Positions 53,409-62,107 of a stretch of DNA of 64,000 nt are shown one piece after another. Positions within the stretch are counted from its first letter, which is position 1. The number at the start of each line of letters is the position of its first letter. The stretch covers positions 1 through 64,000 of the forward strand of contig JBCFBK010000009.1 of assembly GCA_038562555.1 (NCBI GenBank), written 5' to 3'. Origin of the DNA: JBCFBK01 sp038562555 (GTDB taxonomy: Bacteria; Bacteroidota; Bacteroidia; Bacteroidales; Prolixibacteraceae). The translations under genes were made by a program, and so were the position numbers. Below the pieces are notes generated by a model. It was not told where the DNA came from and did no database searches. It saw only the letters and a list, made by a program, of their open reading frames with translations.

Positions 53409-55646
53409 TTATTGCGAAATTCCGGAAATTCCCCAGTTTCTGTTGGCTTTATCGCCCATTTCGAGAATTAATTTTCCCCCTTTTAAAAGTTGCTCATGAT
53501 TAAACCAAGTACTGTTTAAGACTTCACCGTTTAAAGAGGCCGAACGGATGTATTTATTTTCGGATGAAGCGTTGCGGGCTTCAATCTCAAATACATTACC
53601 ATCTGCCAGACGGATCTTTATGTTTTTAAACAGCGGACTGCCTATGCTGTATCCGGGCATGCCGGGTGTAACCGGATAAAATCCCATGGACGAGAATACA
53701 ACAAACGATGACATTCCTCCGCCATCCTCATCGCCGGGTACTCCCATCAGGTCGTTGCGAAACCATTCACGAAGCAGCTTCCTGACCAGCTTCTGTGTTT
53801 TCCATGGCTGTCCCGCGTAATTATATAAATACGGAATATGCAGCGAAGGCTCATTGGCCATCGAGAACTGTCCGACATTGCCGGTGTGGTCCGGCAGTTG
53901 AGAATAAAAATCAAACTTTGATTTGCCAAGCGGCTGTACAAACATCGCGTCCAGGTTCCTGACGAACTGTTCTTGACCACCCATCAGGCTGATCAGGTCG
54001 GGGATGTTGTGCTGAACATCCCAGCGGTAAACCCAGCCATTGTTTTCATCATAGGCGTCCCGGGCTCCAAGTCCGCCTGAAAAAACGTAATCGAACGGTT
54101 CAATAAAATTCCCTTCGCTGTCTTTGGGATGAAAGAAGCCGGTTTTAGGATTGAACAGGTTCCGATAGTTGAACGACTGTTTCTCAAAATACTTAAAATC
54201 TTCCGTCTTGTTCAATTCCTTTGCCAGTTGCGACAAACACCATTCGTCATAGGCTGTACCAAGTGTCACAGCTACAGGTTGACGCTTTTCAAAGCCATGA
54301 ACTTCCGGGAACGTTTCCTTTTCACCCGCTTTCAATGCGGGAATATATCCATGTTCCCTGTAAAACTGATCCAGCTTCCCCGCCGGGACCCCCGACCAGG
54401 GGGCCAGTGTTTTTTCAGTGATGGCCCCTTTGCCTGCCTGATAAGCCTTTTCGATATCGAATTTCCGCAGCCCTTTTCGATAAGCGTCCAACACCGAAGC
54501 CACGCCGTGATTGGAGTTCATCCGCCGGCTGTCGCCCGTTATCTCCGGAAAAGTTGGCATCCAGAGATGTTCCATCTGTTCGGCCATCAGTACGAATGAG
54601 TTCAGAATATCTTCTTCTTTCTCCGGATCGAGCAGGATTCGCAAAGGATGATGTGCCCGGTAGGAGTCCCAGATCCAGTCGTCGGTGTAAAACGGACGTC
54701 CCTGATCCTCATGTACCGAATGGTCGAACGCACTGTAATATCTTCCGTCCTCCGAAATGCAGACCGGCCTTTCATAGCAGCGGTAAAGAGATGTATAGAA
54801 AACCGTACGCTCATCGTCCGTGCCGCCTGTGATCTCAATTTTTCCAAGGGCTTCATTCCAGATCTTCTTTCCGTCAGCCTGCAACTGAGCCACCGTTTTT
54901 CCGGCTACTTCGCGGTCCAGGTTCTTTTTGGCCTGAGCGGCATCGATAAAGGAAATTCCATACCGCATTAGAAGTGATTTTGTTCCGGCGGGGTAATTTA
55001 AAACCACACAGGCATTTCTGCCCGTTGCCATTGTTCCCTGCTTCAGACCATCTCCTCCCAGCACAGAAACGCCGGCAGGTCTTTGTTCCGGTTTCAGATA
55101 CAAGTACACCCGGGTATTGTTTTCAAGGAGCTGAATCCCGCTAAATGCCTCCCCGTCCCATTTCATTTCGCCGTTACGGGAATTCACGATCAGATATACA
55201 GGGAGATCACGCGTAAAGTTCAGCGCGTACACGGCCGCCTGATGCGACAACCCAAAGTCCACTTCCGTTTGCTGTTCATCCAGAAAAACCGAATAGGAAT
55301 AAGGCGTTAGCTTTTCCTGATCATAGCTGTATGAAATGACCGGTTCCAGTCCGCTTAAATCGCCCTGATAAGTGCTCAGGTTAAACGCTGAACTACCCCG
55401 GTGACTGGTGATCTCCAGCGGCAAGCCCTGAAGCAGCACTCCCGTGTAATCACGTCGCTCCGGCGAAACCCGAAGCATGCTGTTCGGCAAATGGATCGTC
55501 GGGAAGGTCGGAACCAGCAAATGGCTGATGTTACCCATATACGGATTCACATAATCGACCGGTTGCTTCACTCCTTCCTGTTGCGCGAAACATCCTGTCC
55601 ACGCCAGAATAAAAAAGGTTAAAATGGCTTTACTGATCTTCTTCAT
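53409..55646 (-). CDS. GH92 exo-alpha-mannosidase (third of three)
   Basis: 745 residues with a signal peptide (1-21, ending WTGCFAQ; the Cys could be lipidated). GH92 domains: N-terminal DYVNPYMGNISHLLVPTFPT and a catalytic region with Glu534 in DENNGWVYRWDVQHN and GDEDGGGMSSFVVFSS (Asp639-Glu640-Asp641). The usual SAWY after the acidic motif is SSFV here, and the N-terminal signature lacks the HTFPGA form, so this is a divergent subgroup. It probably has a different linkage preference. It is the last gene of the GH95-GH92 operon. Confidence 0.92.
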   Translation of the reverse strand: MKKISKAILTFFILAWTGCFAQQEGVKQPVDYVNPYMGNISHLLVPTFPTIHLPNSMLRVSPERRDYTGVLLQGLPLEITSHRGSSAFNLSTYQGDLSGLEPVISYSYDQEKLTPYSYSVFLDEQQTEVDFGLSHQAAVYALNFTRDLPVYLIVNSRNGEMKWDGEAFSGIQLLENNTRVYLYLKPEQRPAGVSVLGGDGLKQGTMATGRNACVVLNYPAGTKSLLMRYGISFIDAAQAKKNLDREVAGKTVAQLQADGKKIWNEALGKIEITGGTDDERTVFYTSLYRCYERPVCISEDGRYYSAFDHSVHEDQGRPFYTDDWIWDSYRAHHPLRILLDPEKEEDILNSFVLMAEQMEHLWMPTFPEITGDSRRMNSNHGVASVLDAYRKGLRKFDIEKAYQAGKGAITEKTLAPWSGVPAGKLDQFYREHGYIPALKAGEKETFPEVHGFEKRQPVAVTLGTAYDEWCLSQLAKELNKTEDFKYFEKQSFNYRNLFNPKTGFFHPKDSEGNFIEPFDYVFSGGLGARDAYDENNGWVYRWDVQHNIPDLISLMGGQEQFVRNLDAMFVQPLGKSKFDFYSQLPDHTGNVGQFSMANEPSLHIPYLYNYAGQPWKTQKLVRKLLREWFRNDLMGVPGDEDGGGMSSFVVFSSMGFYPVTPGMPGYSIGSPLFKNIKIRLADGNVFEIEARNASSENKYIRSASLNGEVLNSTWFNHEQLLKGGKLILEMGDKANRNWGISGISQ

Positions 55647-55702
55647 TGTTGTTACTTGTTATTGTTCATTTACATTAGTCGTTTCTCACGCCAGGCAAAG
55701 TC

Positions 55703-58222
55703 TCAACCTTCGTTTGGCCTTTGCACTCGCTTAATCGAAACGTTTAAATGTACGATTTCTCCTGGTTTAGTTTGGCTTTTAAATTCATTCCTGTCATCTG
55801 AAACATGAAGCGGGCCGCCATTTTTTGAGAGGATCCGCACCCCGGCGATCTTCCCGTCGTTCCAGGTTAGATCGACCACAAACCCGCCGCGGGCACACAA
55901 GCCTTTTACTGACCCGTTAGGAAGCGCCGAAGGAAGGGATGGTAACAACTGGATCGTGTAACTTCCATCCTCATTGCGGGACTGACTTTGCACCAGCATT
56001 TCCGCTATCGCGGCTGTGGCTCCGAAGTTCCCGTCAATTTGAAAAGGAGGATGATTGTCGAACAGATTGGGCAACGTTTTGGTAGCCAGTAATACGGATA
56101 ACAGTCTATAAGCATGATCACCGTCCTGTAGCCGGTTCCACATGTTGATCTTCCATGCCAGTCCCCAACCTGTACCATCGTCTCCCCGTGCGATTAGTGT
56201 TTTTCGTGCAGCTTCGGCCAACTCGGGAGTACCGAGGGTCGTAATCTGGTTCCCGGGGTGGAGCCCGAAAAGATGCGAGGTATGGCGATGGTGAGGTTCA
56301 ACTTCCTTATAATCTTCAGCCCACTCCATGATCCGTCCGGTTGCCGGACTGATCCGGATCGGGGCCAGCCGGTCCAGCGTCTTTTGGCATTGATCACGAA
56401 AAGCAGCATCCCCTTCCAAAATACCGCAGGCCTCAATACAGTGGGTTAACAGGTCGTGGATAATTTCCAGGTCCATGGTTGCACCATAGGTAAACACCGA
56501 CGTTTCACCATTCGGGAGAAAAAAAGAATTCTCCGGAGAATAGGAAGGACTGGTTACCAGCTTTCCGGAACAGGCCGTTCCTTCAGGCGCCTCGATCAAA
56601 AAATCAAGGATGAATTCGGCGGCTCCCTTCATCAACGGATATGCCCGTTCTTTCAGGAATACTTTGTCGCCCGTATAAGCATAGTGTTCCCAGGGATGCT
56701 GCGCCAGCCAGGCAGCTCCCACCGGCCAGATCCCCTGCGGACCATCGGCAGGGGCTGTAAATCCCCATGCGTCGGTGAGGTGATGGACGACCCACCCGTC
56801 AGCGCCGTACAGGACTTTGGCTGTACGCTGACCTGGTTTAACCAGCGCGTCTTCCAGATCAAAAAGCGGGAGATGGAGTTCCGAAAGATTCGTGATCTCT
56901 GCCGGCCAGTAATTCATCTGCAAATTGATGTTGGTATGGTAATCGGCATTCCAGGGCGGGTTCATCTGCCAGGCCCATAATCCTTGTAAGTTGGCGGGCA
57001 TGGTACCGGGTCTTGAACTGGAAATGAGCAGATAACGGCCGAACTGGAAAAAAGTGGCGACCAGTCCCGGATCTGGAACACCTTTTTCCCTGGCCATAGA
57101 CAGACGCCGGTCGGTAGGAAGTTCCAGAATTTCAGGAGTAGTCCCGCCCAGATCCAGCGCCACGCGGTTAAATAACCGCTGATGTTCTTCCACATGCGCC
57201 GACCTGAGTTTGTTGTAACTTTTCGATGCAGCCTTTTTGATCGCCTGTGCACATACTTTAGCCGGATCGATCGCCAGATCGACGCCGCCCATTTCCAGAT
57301 TTGCAAGTCCAGGATAATTAGTGGCACCACTGACGAACAAGGTCACCTCGCTGGCTTTTTCCACCCGGAGGATCCCGTTTTCTGCCTTCACGCGGCCGTC
57401 CTTTGTCACGGCTTTTACCTGGGCCGCAAAGCTTAATCCGTCCTTATTTTTACCGGGTAACCGGCCAGGCAGGATCAGGGAGGCAGGATCGCCCGGGATG
57501 GACTGACATATAGCATCCTGCTCACGTTTTAGCGTCAGTGAAAAACTGATCTGTTCTTTTTTGCCGGCAGTAAAACGGATCACCAGCACGCCGTCAACCG
57601 GCGACACAAAAGCTTCGCGCGCAAAGTTAACGCCGTTTGATGTGTAGCTGGTGGTGGAAATGGCGGTTGACAGATCAAGGCTCCGGACATAACCGGAAGC
57701 TTCCGTCGCCGGCGTATCAAACCAAAGCTCACCCAGCGACTGAAAAGGCTTTACCCCTTTCGGCCGGCCCATCATATGTTTCCCTGCCAGTTCGACAGCT
57801 TCATTGTTTTTGCCTTCGAATAACAAACGTTGTACTTCCGGCAGGTTTTCCAGTGAAGCCGGATCGTTCGGATCCAGCGGATAACCATCCCAAAGCGAAC
57901 TTTCATTGAGCTGGATCCGTTCGTCAGCGACTCCTCCAAAAACCATGGCGCCCAGCTTGCCGTTCCCAAGGGGTAAAGCTTCCTCCCAAACTTTTGCAGG
58001 TTGCAGGTACCAAAGCACATCATGGCCACCGGGCTTTTCCCCGCCTCCGCTAATCACAGCCCTGTCGGTCCAATCAGCGGAGATCTTTCCACCCCGGATA
58101 CTGGCGGGCTGCTTTTCGGGATGCTGCGGGTTCTGGTCCCCCTTATTAATGGCGGCAACGAAAGCGGCCGAAAAGAACAAGCCTGCAAACAAAATAATAA
58201 AGCGCTTTGTCATGTTTTTCAT
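55703..58222 (-). CDS. GH95 family alpha-L-fucosidase/galactosidase
   Basis: 839 residues. Signal peptide about 1-25. N-terminal beta-domain starts with WYLQPAKVWEEALPLGNGKL and GAMVFGGVADERIQLNESSL. The helical catalytic domain carries WNADYHTNINLQMNYWPAEI (the N-x-N pair), the WAEDYKEVEPHHRHTSHLFG stretch and FQIDGNFGATAAIAEML with the base-site Asp. GH95 enzymes invert alpha-1,2-fucosyl or alpha-galactosyl linkages. It lies 56 bp before the GH92 gene and 74 bp after the exported oxidoreductase on the same strand. Confidence 0.94.
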   Translation of the reverse strand: MKNMTKRFIILFAGLFFSAAFVAAINKGDQNPQHPEKQPASIRGGKISADWTDRAVISGGGEKPGGHDVLWYLQPAKVWEEALPLGNGKLGAMVFGGVADERIQLNESSLWDGYPLDPNDPASLENLPEVQRLLFEGKNNEAVELAGKHMMGRPKGVKPFQSLGELWFDTPATEASGYVRSLDLSTAISTTSYTSNGVNFAREAFVSPVDGVLVIRFTAGKKEQISFSLTLKREQDAICQSIPGDPASLILPGRLPGKNKDGLSFAAQVKAVTKDGRVKAENGILRVEKASEVTLFVSGATNYPGLANLEMGGVDLAIDPAKVCAQAIKKAASKSYNKLRSAHVEEHQRLFNRVALDLGGTTPEILELPTDRRLSMAREKGVPDPGLVATFFQFGRYLLISSSRPGTMPANLQGLWAWQMNPPWNADYHTNINLQMNYWPAEITNLSELHLPLFDLEDALVKPGQRTAKVLYGADGWVVHHLTDAWGFTAPADGPQGIWPVGAAWLAQHPWEHYAYTGDKVFLKERAYPLMKGAAEFILDFLIEAPEGTACSGKLVTSPSYSPENSFFLPNGETSVFTYGATMDLEIIHDLLTHCIEACGILEGDAAFRDQCQKTLDRLAPIRISPATGRIMEWAEDYKEVEPHHRHTSHLFGLHPGNQITTLGTPELAEAARKTLIARGDDGTGWGLAWKINMWNRLQDGDHAYRLLSVLLATKTLPNLFDNHPPFQIDGNFGATAAIAEMLVQSQSRNEDGSYTIQLLPSLPSALPNGSVKGLCARGGFVVDLTWNDGKIAGVRILSKNGGPLHVSDDRNEFKSQTKPGEIVHLNVSIKRVQRPNEG

Positions 58223-58296
58223 CGGTTTGGGTATTATTTGTTTAGTCCAGCGTTACCCGGAAAGTGGCCAACCGCTTGGTCTGTCATTTTATTATC

Positions 58297-59403
58297 TTAT
58301 TTGTCCAGAATTACGGTTTTACCCGTTTTCGCTGACTCGCGCGCAGCTTCAAGAATCCGGACAACAATCAGGTTATTTTCAAGAGAATACGGATCATAAT
58401 CTTTCAGGGTGATTTTTCCGTTGAGCACGTCGGCAAAACAGGAAAACGGATCTTCGTACACAGCGACATCATCTGCGGTGACTTTTCCGGATGTTTCGTC
58501 ATCCATCGCACGGTTCCGCCGGCGCATATGCTGATTGTCAACGGTAATAATGTATCCGGCATCACCGTATATTTCCATATCCTTCCTGTTAAAAGGCCAG
58601 TTCCAGGAAGCCTGGATCAGGCATTGTGAATCCGGGTACTTGACAAGAATGGTGGCATCATCGTCTACTTTGGGATAAATATCGGGTTTAAACTGGCGGG
58701 TAACCGCAGTGACCGACAAGGGTTTTTCACCTTTTGTGAGCGCGGTCATCAGATTGGCGCCGTAACAGCCAAAATCGACCAGGGCTCCACCCCCGTTCAA
58801 AACAGGATCGGTAAGCCATTCCAAAAAAAACTTGTCGCATCCGATCTCGCCGGGTCCCTGGTGACCGTGATGAAAGACTGCTTTCCGGAGTTTGCCGACG
58901 AAATTTTCATCAACCAGTTCAAACGACCGGGCAGTCGTGGGATACCAGGAAGTTTCATAATCGGTCAGCAAATGGATGTTGTATTTCCGGGCCAGTTCAG
59001 CCATCCGCTGTGCGTGCTCAACGCTCACAGCCAGCGGCTTTTCAACCATTACATGAATTCCCCGCGGGGCACAGGCCTCCACAACTTTCAGATGGTCATA
59101 CACTGAGCCAAATGCAACAACAGCTTCCGGCTTTACCGCATCCAGCATTTTTTCAAGATCGGCGTAAACAATACCGGAAGGCAGCTTGTATCGTTTGACG
59201 ATTTGCTGAACCAGTTCCTGGTCGGGCTCGGCAATACCGACTAATTTAAAATCACCTTTATCGGGTCTTCCCAAAATAAAGGAAATATGTCCATGACTCA
59301 TTCCTGCTACGCCCAGCCGGATAGGCTTTACTGCCGCTGTCTGTACCGCTTCGCAAGCCAGCAGACTCATCAAAAATATTGCTATAAGATTTTTCTTCAT
59401 CAT
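58297..59403 (-). CDS. Exported Gfo/Idh/MocA-family oxidoreductase
   Basis: 368 residues. The N-terminus is a lipoprotein-like signal (IAIFLMSLLACEAV), unusual for a NAD(P)-binding enzyme. Rossmann start IRLGVAGMSHGHISFILGRP; the family motif HVMVEKPLAVSVEHAQRMAE; then VDFGCYGANLMTALTKGE in the C-terminal alpha/beta domain. Such periplasmic members may oxidise and re-reduce sugars with tightly bound NAD, as in the GH109 mechanism. It is the first gene of the GH95-GH92 operon. Confidence 0.88.
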   Translation of the reverse strand: MMKKNLIAIFLMSLLACEAVQTAAVKPIRLGVAGMSHGHISFILGRPDKGDFKLVGIAEPDQELVQQIVKRYKLPSGIVYADLEKMLDAVKPEAVVAFGSVYDHLKVVEACAPRGIHVMVEKPLAVSVEHAQRMAELARKYNIHLLTDYETSWYPTTARSFELVDENFVGKLRKAVFHHGHQGPGEIGCDKFFLEWLTDPVLNGGGALVDFGCYGANLMTALTKGEKPLSVTAVTRQFKPDIYPKVDDDATILVKYPDSQCLIQASWNWPFNRKDMEIYGDAGYIITVDNQHMRRRNRAMDDETSGKVTADDVAVYEDPFSCFADVLNGKITLKDYDPYSLENNLIVVRILEAARESAKTGKTVILDK

Positions 59404-59452
59404 TTCAGTTTGCCTGGAGATTAATTGTACACGGTTACGGTTTCCGAAAACC

Positions 59453-59487
59453 CAAAGATATCACTCCCTGGAAATTCAGCGGACAAA
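59453..59487 (-). promoter_or_regulatory. Promoter of the Gfo/Idh-GH95-GH92 operon
   Basis: Minus strand TTTG (59484-59487), 23-bp spacer, TATCTTTG (59453-59460). The spacer is slightly longer than the 19-21 bp usual in the phylum. Confidence 0.45.
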
Positions 59488-59592
59488 AGTGATCAAAAAA
59501 ATGATGACGGACAGCGCACGAACCCGATGGTAATAACCCATAACGCGAAATTTCACCGATTCTTATCCGTTCATATTTTTCCGGAAATAAAT

Positions 59593-59623
59593 TTTGCGGA
59601 AGTAAAAAGTAGTTCTATATTTG
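59593..59623 (+). promoter_or_regulatory. Promoter of the tRNA array
   Basis: TTTG (59593-59596), 19-bp spacer, TATATTTG (59616-59623), an exact match to the Bacteroidota consensus. The rest of the 59404-59738 interval holds only this and the divergent operon promoter. Confidence 0.75.
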
Positions 59624-59738
59624 CACCCACGTTCCGCGGGCGTTGCAACCTGCATTAAGATTGGGAAAATCCGTTAAAGACGGATCGCTGTTAAGAATCG
59701 CTCAGACCAGCAAAATTCTTTTCTTTTTAGGGACTCAC

Positions 59739-59811
59739 GGAGAGATGGGTGAGTGGCTGAAACCAGCAGTTTGCTAAACTGCCGTACGGGNNNNNNNNNN
59801 CCCTCTCTCCG
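59739..59811 (+). tRNA. tRNA-Ser(GCU), interrupted by an assembly gap
   Basis: Acceptor GGAGAGA pairs with TCTCTCC (59804-59810). The D arm, and the anticodon arm GCAGTTTGCTAAACTGC with anticodon GCT, are intact. Ten N (59791-59800) replace the end of the variable arm and most of the T arm. A serine tRNA of about 88-90 nt would need roughly 25 bases there, so the N-run is a placeholder rather than a measured length. Confidence 0.8.
59791..59800. other. Scaffold gap (10 N)
   Basis: Run of N inside the tRNA-Ser gene. Sequence on the two sides may not be contiguous. Confidence 0.95.
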
Positions 59812-59867
59812 CATTGACGCACCTGCATGGGGTGCAAGGGGTCGAAAGTCCGGATCCTGGTACCTCA
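59812..59867 (+). tRNA. tRNA-Pro(GGG)-like fragment, degenerate or 5'-truncated
   Basis: ACGCACCTGC-ATGGGGT-GCAAGGGGTC matches the anticodon arm and extra loop of proline tRNA(GGG), with one mismatch in the stem. The T arm (GAAAG..CCTGG) does not pair, and no 5' acceptor or D-stem strand complementary to the 3' part exists between here and the tRNA-Ser end. It is either a pseudo-tRNA or a contig-end artefact next to the N gap. Confidence 0.4.
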
Positions 59868-59884
59868 GCAAAGCCAAAAAATTT

Positions 59885-59959
59885 CGGGATGTAGCGCAGT
59901 CCGGTTAGCGCACCTGCTTTGGGAGCAGGGGGTCCCAGGTTCGAATCCTGGTATCCCGA
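59885..59959 (+). tRNA. tRNA-Pro(UGG)
   Basis: Complete cloverleaf of 75 nt: acceptor CGGGATG/TATCCCG, D arm, anticodon stem-loop CCTGC-TTTGGGA-GCAGG with anticodon TGG, T arm CCAGG-TTCGAAT-CCTGG, discriminator A. CCA is not encoded. Confidence 0.93.
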
Positions 59960-59966
59960 CTGATTA

Positions 59967-60012
59967 ACAGTCCCATCAAACAATATGTTTGATGGGACTG
60001 TCTGTTTCTTTC
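59967..60012 (+). terminator. Terminator of the tRNA array
   Basis: Perfect 15-bp stem, ACAGTCCCATCAAAC with GTTTGATGGGACTGT around AATAT, followed by the T-rich CTGTTTCTTTC. Confidence 0.85.
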
Positions 60013-60085
60013 GGAGTAGCAAAAGGACAGGTACGTATCGTCCGAAACATGAAAGATGGATCTAATCAACATATTGAAATAAGAG

Positions 60086-60916
60086 ATGGATAGACGTAAA
60101 GCAATGAAGATAACCGCCGGTGTTATCGCCGGAGGCGGAACCGGTTTGTTTGCGCTTTCGAAAGCACTCAAGGCTGAAAACCCACCGCTGCCTGTGCCTC
60201 AGAAACTGGAATTTACCCCCGCGGAAAATAAGTGGCAATATACACCCCTTGATCCGTCCGTTTCCGCTAAGCTGGCCTATCGGGCATATAGCGAGGGAAG
60301 CTGCATGTATGCAACCGTTGCAAGCGTCATTTCACAACTGGCGGAAAAGTTTGGTGAGCCATACGCCTCATTCCCAACGAGCATGTTTAAGTATGGACAT
60401 GGTGGTATTGGCGGGTACGGATCGGTATGCGGCACATTGAATGGGGCGGCGGCACTTCTGGGCTTACTCATCCCGGATAAAAAGGTCCAGGATAAAATGA
60501 TAACCGATATCTTCCAATGGTACGAAAAAGAATCGCTTCCGGTGTTCAGTCCCCATGAAGCCAGCCTGGATTTTAAGCCTCCCGCAAGCGTTTCCAATTC
60601 GGTGCTGTGCCATGCATCAAATACTACATGGTGTAAAGAATCAGGATTCAAGGTCAGCAGCAACGAGCGGAAAGAAAGGTGCCGCCGGCTAACCGCCGAT
60701 GTCGCACAAAAAGTAACCACTGTCCTCAACGAAATTTACACGCATACTTATATGACAGGTGTTCACAGCAATGAAACCGTAAACACCTGCGTAACATGCC
60801 ATGGAAACGATGGCAAGCTGGATAATACCGCCGTCAAAATGAGCTGCAGTTCTTGTCATTCCGAATCAGTTGCGCATCAGGTTTTTTCAGATGTGCATTA
60901 CAAACTGATGGAATAA
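60086..60916 (+). CDS. Split-Soret cytochrome c-like/C_GCAxxG_C_C-type redox protein
   Basis: 276 residues with a twin-arginine-like start (DRRKAMKITAGVIAGGGTGL). The middle resembles the C_GCAxxG_C_C redox family: SCMYATVASVISQLAEKFG, then YGSVCGTLNGAAALLGLLIP. The C-terminus has two c-type haem sites (CVTCH near 233-237 and CSSCH about 23 residues later), the combination known from split-Soret cytochromes c. The canonical GCA triplet is replaced. It should be periplasmic and take part in electron transfer to an unknown partner. It follows the tRNA terminator and converges on azoR with the two stop codons adjoining. Confidence 0.72.
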   Translation: MDRRKAMKITAGVIAGGGTGLFALSKALKAENPPLPVPQKLEFTPAENKWQYTPLDPSVSAKLAYRAYSEGSCMYATVASVISQLAEKFGEPYASFPTSMFKYGHGGIGGYGSVCGTLNGAAALLGLLIPDKKVQDKMITDIFQWYEKESLPVFSPHEASLDFKPPASVSNSVLCHASNTTWCKESGFKVSSNERKERCRRLTADVAQKVTTVLNEIYTHTYMTGVHSNETVNTCVTCHGNDGKLDNTAVKMSCSSCHSESVAHQVFSDVHYKLME

Positions 60917-61516
60917 TCAGACAGTAACCAGAGTCAGTGCATTTTCGACTGCTTCAGCTTTGGTCGTCGCCAGAGAAGTTCCCTCAGCTCTGACTACTTC
61001 AACATCGGTCATTCCCAGAAATCCTAAGACTGTTCTTAGGTACGGCGACACAAAGTCATAAGCCTGCATGCGTCCGCTGGAATAAATGCCGCCGGACGAC
61101 ATGGCAATGTACACTTTTTTGTTTTTAACCAATCCTTCGGGTCCGTTTTCGGTATAACGGAACGTAACCCCTGCCCTTGCGATGTGATCAATCCAGGCCT
61201 TCAGCGCGGAGGAAATTCCGAAGTTGTACAAAGGTGCTCCGATCACAATGATATCTGCATCAAAAATTTGTTGAATAGCCTCGTCGGAAACGCGCAACAA
61301 TTTCTGTTGTGCATCGGTCCTGTTTTCGACGGGTGTATAAAAAGCACCCACAACATCCTTATTCAGATGCGGGAATTCTTCTTCCACCAGATGTTTTACC
61401 GCAACCTGGCTATCCGGATAGACTCCTTTTATTCTCTCAATGATCCTGTTTCCCAGTTTAACACTGTAAGAACCCTCTCCGTTAAAACTTGAAATAACAT
61501 GCAATATATTCTTCAT
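60917..61516 (-). CDS. azoR: FMN-dependent NADH:quinone oxidoreductase/azoreductase
   Basis: 199 residues, flavodoxin-like fold: start KNILHVISSFNGEGSYSVKL (phosphate loop), FDADIIVIGAPLYNFGISSA for FMN binding, YIAMSSGGIYSSG, and FLGMTDVEVVRAEGTSL. Length fits AzoR. It reduces quinones and azo compounds by two electrons, preventing redox cycling. It is divergent from the HxlR-type regulator over a 112-bp region with an operator-like palindrome. Confidence 0.92.
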   Translation of the reverse strand: MKNILHVISSFNGEGSYSVKLGNRIIERIKGVYPDSQVAVKHLVEEEFPHLNKDVVGAFYTPVENRTDAQQKLLRVSDEAIQQIFDADIIVIGAPLYNFGISSALKAWIDHIARAGVTFRYTENGPEGLVKNKKVYIAMSSGGIYSSGRMQAYDFVSPYLRTVLGFLGMTDVEVVRAEGTSLATTKAEAVENALTLVTV

Positions 61517-61537
61517 GGCTATCAGTATTTATTAAAC

Positions 61538-61545
61538 CAAAAATA
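61538..61545 (-). promoter_or_regulatory. -7 element of azoR
   Basis: TATTTTTG on the minus strand fits TAnnTTTG, 21 bp before the azoR ATG. Confidence 0.45.
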
Positions 61546-61580
61546 CTTATCTTCGCTTTACATTTGTTAGTAGTATACTT

Positions 61581-61598
61581 TAGGTAAGTAGTTACCTA
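61581..61598. promoter_or_regulatory. Operator-like palindrome in the azoR-hxlR region
   Basis: Perfect inverted repeat TAGGTAA-GTAG-TTACCTA. Overlapping GGTA/TACC words continue to 61612 (TTACCATACC). A plausible HxlR-dimer site placed to control both divergent genes. Confidence 0.55.
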
Positions 61599-61628
61599 TA
61601 TGTTACCATACCTTAAAATCAATAAGTT

Positions 61629-61973
61629 ATGAATATAAGCTCGGAAGTCTGCCTCAAAAAACTGGTTGCCATAGACGATGCGTTGTACGTGATCGGAGGT
61701 AAATGGAAAATCAAGATCATTATTGCCTTAACCGAAGGCTATAAACGGTTTAACGATATCCAGCGGGTGGTTGGCATTTCGGCAAAAATGCTTTCCCATG
61801 AACTAAAGGAACTTGAACTCAATGGCTTCGTAAAGCGGAACGTCTATACCGAAACGCCGGTTGTGGTGGAATATGAAATCACCGAGTACAGTGATTCCCT
61901 GCAGGATATTCTGAAATCGCTGAGCGAATGGGGAGAAAGGCACCGGGACAAAATCAGAAGAGAGCGATCGTAA
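61629..61973 (+). CDS. HxlR-family winged-helix regulator (probable quinone/electrophile sensor)
   Basis: 114 residues. The HxlR winged helix covers nearly all of it: YVIGGKWKIKIIIALTEGYK, RFNDIQRVVGISAKMLSHEL, KELELNGFVKRNVYTETPVV, VEYEITEYSDSLQ. A single N-terminal cysteine (Cys8) stands where YodB and related regulators carry the Cys that senses quinones. The divergent azoreductase and downstream quinone oxidoreductase are the expected targets. Confidence 0.9.
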   Translation: MNISSEVCLKKLVAIDDALYVIGGKWKIKIIIALTEGYKRFNDIQRVVGISAKMLSHELKELELNGFVKRNVYTETPVVVEYEITEYSDSLQDILKSLSEWGERHRDKIRRERS

Positions 61974-62107
61974 CTGTGCATGATTTCGGCTCCCAATGAA
62001 GATCAATATGGTTTTCAAAAGAAAAAATCAAAAACAACCGCCGAAACAGAACATCTCAGGCAGATACCGTTGTTATAATTTTATTCAAACATGAAAAATT
62101 ACGAACA

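Noticed and set aside
54129..54599. 156-codon open frame antisense to the third GH92
   Set aside because: Shadow of the real coding frame; no signal, no domain.
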